Shown: positions 5,901-7,820 of the stretch, one piece after another
Layout of the letters: every line of letters starts with the position of its first letter
Numbering within the stretch: the first letter of the stretch is position 1
Source: Pseudomonadota bacterium
GTDB lineage: Bacteria; Pseudomonadota; Gammaproteobacteria; Burkholderiales; Burkholderiaceae_C
Length of the DNA: 7,820 bases
Reading direction: 5' to 3'
Assembly (NCBI GenBank): GCA_030918015.1
Contig: JAUPTP010000085.1
Span: 1 to 7,820 of the forward strand
The notes under the pieces: model-generated
Database searches by the model: none
Seen by the model: the letters and a program-made list of their open reading frames with translations, nothing else
Told to the model about the DNA's origin: nothing
Made by a program: the position numbers and the translations under genes

Positions 5901-7551
5901 CGAGGACAGCTCCGAGGGCCTGATGATCCTGGACGCCGCCGGCCGCATCGAGCGGGTCAACGCGGCCTTGTGCCAGCTCTGCGGCCGCAGCGAAGCCGAG
6001 CTGCTCGGCCGCCCGGCCGATTTCCTGGACGGCGGGCGCAACGCCGAGCACTTCCTGCGCAACCTGCTGGACCAGGTGCATCAGCAGGGCCGCTGGCAGG
6101 GCGAGGTCTGGGGCGGCCGCGCGGATGGATCGATGTCCACCTGCTGGATGTCGGCCAGTCCGCTGGCCGACGAGACCGGACAGATCTCGCATGTCGTGGT
6201 GGCCCTGACCGACATCTCCGATCTGACGCGCACCCGCGAGGCCATGCGCCACCAGGCCACCCATGATGCGCTGACCGCGCTGCCCAACCGCAGTCTGCTG
6301 ATGGACCGTGTCGGGCATGCGATCGACAACGCGCGCCGCCAGCGCACCGAGGCGGCGCTGTGCTTCATCGACCTCGATCACTTCAAGACCGTCAACGACA
6401 GCCTGGGCCATGACGCTGGCGACGAGGTGCTGAAGCTGGCGGCGCAGCGCATCGGGGACTGCATCCGGTCCTGCGACACGCTGGCGCGGCTGGGCGGCGA
6501 CGAGTTCGTGCTGCTGCTGGAAAACACCACCCGGCATGAATGCCTGGTGACGGTCGAGCGCATCCAGCTGGTGCTGGCCGAGCCGATGCCTTTTCGGGGC
6601 ACGCTGCTGTCGACCGGCGCGAGCGTGGGCGTGGCCCTCTTCCCTGGCGATGCCAGCGATGCGGCCACGTTGCTCAGCCACGCCGATGCGGCGATGTACC
6701 GGGCCAAGAATGCCGGGCGCGGGCGCTACGAGTTCTATGCCAGCGAGGTCGGCAGCAGCGCGCGTCAGCGCCTGCACATCGAGAGCGGCCTGCGCCAGGC
6801 GCTCGGGCGCAACGAGCTGGTCCTGCACTATCAGCCGCAGGTCGACCTGCGCACGGGGATCGTGCATGGGGTGGAGGCCTTGCTGCGCTGGTCCCCTGCC
6901 GGGGTGCTGATCGCGCCCACGGTCTTCCTGCCGATCGCCGAGGAGTCCTCGCTGATCGATCGCATCGGCGACTGGGTGATCGATCAGGCCTGCCGGCAGC
7001 TGGCGGAGTGGCGGTCGCAGGGGCATGTCGAGCTGTGCATGTCGGTCAATCTGGCCGCCCGCCAGATGCGCGACACCGGCCTGCCCGACCGGCTGCAGCA
7101 GCTGCTGATCGCGCACGGCGTGCCGGGCGAACGCCTGGTGCTCGAGATCACCGAGAGCGCCCTGCTGCGCCGGGACGAGGCGCTCGACCGGGTGCTGCGC
7201 CGGATCGAGGTGCTGGGCGTGCAGCTCTCGCTCGACGACTTCGGCACCGGGTACTCGTCGCTGGCCCTGCTGCGCCATCTGCCGATCCGCGAGTTGAAGA
7301 TCGATCGCAGCTTCGTGCAGGGCATGGCCGATCAGCGCGATGACCGGGAGATCGTCGATGCGGTCATCGGCCTGGGGCGGGCCCTGGGTCTGCGCCTGGT
7401 GGCCGAAGGTGTCGAGACCGAGGTCCTGCAGGCGTGCCTGCGCGAGCGGGGCCCGAACCTGCTGGTGCAGGGTTTCCTGCACGGGCGACCGATGCCCGCG
7501 GACGAGTGCGGGTGCTGGCTGGCGTCGGCCGCCATGCTGGAGGGGGCATGA
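2914..7551 (+). CDS. CheB-CheR-PAS-GGDEF-EAL multidomain signalling protein
   Basis: A 1545-residue protein with no obvious signal peptide or membrane segment, so probably cytoplasmic. Residues about 12-200 form a CheB methylesterase without a receiver domain, with the triad Ser20 (GASAGG), His47 (QHMAP) and Asp139 (GTGSDGAHG). Residues about 220-490 form a CheR methyltransferase, with TSFWRNP (296-302), the SAM site AGCATGEEAYS (330-340), ATDLD and SCRNVLIYL (432-440). About 530-655 is PAS-like, and 670-755 is a coiled coil of NEEL-type heptads. PAS-like domains follow at about 753-865, 870-983 and 990-1108. The GGDEF domain (about 1115-1275) has an intact GGDEF (1194-1198) and inhibitory site RSCD (1185-1188). 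The EAL domain (about 1285-1540) keeps EAL (Glu1321), Asn1379, Glu1411, Glu1414, Asp1441, Asp1442, Lys1462, Glu1498, Glu1501 and Gln1519. The protein should therefore be able to make and degrade c-di-GMP. The CheB/CheR targets are unknown. The start at 2914 puts only 15 residues before the first CheB strand. The stop overlaps the next gene. Confidence 0.95.
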   Translation: MDPRADQQAPPAGLVGVGASAGGLESLRLLLAQLPTDAGLCFVLLQHMAPAHRSVLAEILRPHSRMVVREAADGDLPQADTVLVTPNNAHIRFDGQILRLSEPDPHSLPRPSINLFFESLALHMGPRAAGIILSGTGSDGAHGLQRIRDAGGLVMVESADSARYSGMPEAAERHVGPHRRMSFAAMGRALSLWAAAPPGVPLSMADILAASDRVDDELLLTALPIDVGTDLSELFQVVRRHCGINLADYKEPTLRRRLARRMQAVGVDALPAYLARLSADSAEIDALARETLISVTSFWRNPLAFEHLVEQVGRVLARKSAGEPVRVWVAGCATGEEAYSVSMVWRDVLGERLADHPLQIFATDLDLEAMQLARRGVYEAEAMGALPDRLRALHFHPLGSHVEIDKALRESIVFSRHDLTRDPPFPRLDMISCRNVLIYLKPEAQARVMRMFHFALRPGGLLMLGQNESVLNHEELFRSLDSEVRLYERRAGRAMPSRLAMIDPEAAMAPPASSPARAVPVPAGGRTSAAAIDIELALLRQGARLYLPPCVLLDERLRVLQVHGDVSPFLQLRAGGQTFDVLSLARPEVETELRLLCALLGDGSQDTHQSELVLLQQRRRQRWQMILHAFSFSGREAAGASTRLVLLAFVPVRARGARRITPAESGAAEAAELADARARMKSLIEQLESFNEEMQALNEEAQATNEELQASNEELESANEELQATNQELATVNAELNHQWRRHQQLAEELQSIQNSITMPMLVIDEKFLINRYNLAAERLFRLSPGATGLPLSTMYRPSGIPDLVATVAQAQASASPLSLDLPPGEDGREYVLHLSHNLLGGERRGVVLTVVDNTDLAHAERQTRQIEQRLLSVLSHGRALMAIKDTSGRYQFANSQYAEFFALDANALIGRTDAQVLPAEVATVLRQADLGLLRDGLSTELEQSFVVAGQRRWWWSTRFGLYDATGTLEAIGMQAVDLTLARQADESLRIADKVFEDSSEGLMILDAAGRIERVNAALCQLCGRSEAELLGRPADFLDGGRNAEHFLRNLLDQVHQQGRWQGEVWGGRADGSMSTCWMSASPLADETGQISHVVVALTDISDLTRTREAMRHQATHDALTALPNRSLLMDRVGHAIDNARRQRTEAALCFIDLDHFKTVNDSLGHDAGDEVLKLAAQRIGDCIRSCDTLARLGGDEFVLLLENTTRHECLVTVERIQLVLAEPMPFRGTLLSTGASVGVALFPGDASDAATLLSHADAAMYRAKNAGRGRYEFYASEVGSSARQRLHIESGLRQALGRNELVLHYQPQVDLRTGIVHGVEALLRWSPAGVLIAPTVFLPIAEESSLIDRIGDWVIDQACRQLAEWRSQGHVELCMSVNLAARQMRDTGLPDRLQQLLIAHGVPGERLVLEITESALLRRDEALDRVLRRIEVLGVQLSLDDFGTGYSSLALLRHLPIRELKIDRSFVQGMADQRDDREIVDAVIGLGRALGLRLVAEGVETEVLQACLRERGPNLLVQGFLHGRPMPADECGCWLASAAMLEGA
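4984..5130 (+). repeat. Seven 21-bp coding repeats forming an Asn-initiated heptad coiled coil
   Basis: Seven consecutive 21-base units encode heptads beginning with Asn at residues 691, 698, 705, 712, 719, 726 and 733, most of the form N-E-E-L-Q-A-x. This is the signalling-helix type linker known from CheB/CheR-PAS fusion proteins. It should dimerise and carry conformational signals from the CheB/CheR half to the PAS and c-di-GMP half. The near-identical DNA units could allow heptad gain or loss by slippage. Confidence 0.85.
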
Positions 7552-7820
7552 AGAGGCCGACGACCGCGTCCTGGTACCTGCTCGATGCGGCCGATCGCAT
7601 CATCGACGTCAGCCCGGACTGGGATGACGCCGCCGCGCAGGGCCGTGGCGAGGCCAGCGCCTTCCGTGCCAGCGTGGTCGGCCAGCCGCTGCAGCGCTTT
7701 CTGCTGGGCGACACCACCCGCATGTTCCTGGCCTCGGCGCTGCAGGCCGCGCGGCTGATCGGCGTGCCGCGCCAGCTCGACTACCGCTGCGACACGCCCG
7801 ATCAGGCCCGCAAGATGACG
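7548..7820 (+). CDS. Probable small PAS-like protein, C-terminus cut by window edge
   Basis: 91 residues are visible, open to the right edge. The ATG overlaps the stop of the preceding gene (ATGA, 7548-7551), and a GGAGG (7539-7543) lies four bases upstream, a good though close ribosome binding site. The sequence begins WYLLDAADRIIDVSPDWDDA, followed by VVGQPLQRFLLGDTTRMF and LDYRCDTPD. The pattern of a first strand, D-x-W, then a G-x-x-L-x-x-F helix and later strands resembles a PAS fold, and I recall similar hypothetical proteins in other proteobacteria. No enzymatic motif is visible. Translational coupling to the CheB-CheR-GGDEF-EAL gene suggests a sensory or partner role (inference). The gene call is firm. 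The PAS assignment is tentative. Confidence 0.8.
   Translation, partial: MKRPTTASWYLLDAADRIIDVSPDWDDAAAQGRGEASAFRASVVGQPLQRFLLGDTTRMFLASALQAARLIGVPRQLDYRCDTPDQARKMT

Noticed and set aside
2854..7482. A very long open reading frame antisense to the signalling fusion gene
   Set aside because: It is codon-aligned with the sense gene and stays open only because that GC-rich gene does not use TTA, CTA or TCA codons. Its translation is low-complexity (rich in Gln, Arg, His, Ala) with no recognisable domain.

Overview
The window is high-GC, densely coding DNA. Gene types and codon use point to a betaproteobacterium of the Burkholderiales (Sphaerotilus/Leptothrix/Rubrivivax-like), though no rRNA or other marker gene confirms this. 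I see no rRNA, tRNA, CRISPR array, insertion sequence or prophage.

Left part, minus strand (1-1652): a gene pair reading leftwards. The first is a membrane-anchored endonuclease/exonuclease/phosphatase (EEP) family protein (528-1652). The second is an RluA-type pseudouridine synthase that runs off the left edge (1-531). The two appear to overlap by four bases (GTGA), which suggests translational coupling. A cluster of five DnaA-box-like words (four TTGTCCACA, one TTTTCCACA, all in the same orientation) sits in this pair. Three of them form a perfect 12-bp-period array at the gene junction.

Middle (1653-2758): a 131-bp divergent intergenic region with one inverted repeat, then a plus-strand AEC (auxin efflux carrier-like) transporter gene. 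No function links it to its neighbours.

Right part, plus strand (2759-7820): a 155-bp intergenic region with a weak candidate promoter, then a 1545-residue multidomain signalling protein (2914-7551). Its domain order is CheB methylesterase, CheR methyltransferase, PAS-like segment, seven-heptad coiled coil, three PAS-like domains, GGDEF and EAL. By motif inspection every enzymatic domain keeps its key residues, so a single chain appears to carry receptor-type methylation and demethylation chemistry and both c-di-GMP synthesis and breakdown. Its stop codon overlaps (ATGA) the start of a second gene, cut by the right edge, that looks like a small PAS-like protein. The two probably form a signalling operon. 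No chemoreceptor, CheA or CheW gene is visible, so the methylation target is unknown.

The observations most worth following are the DnaA-box-like repeat cluster and the CheB-CheR-PAS-GGDEF-EAL fusion with its overlapping partner gene.
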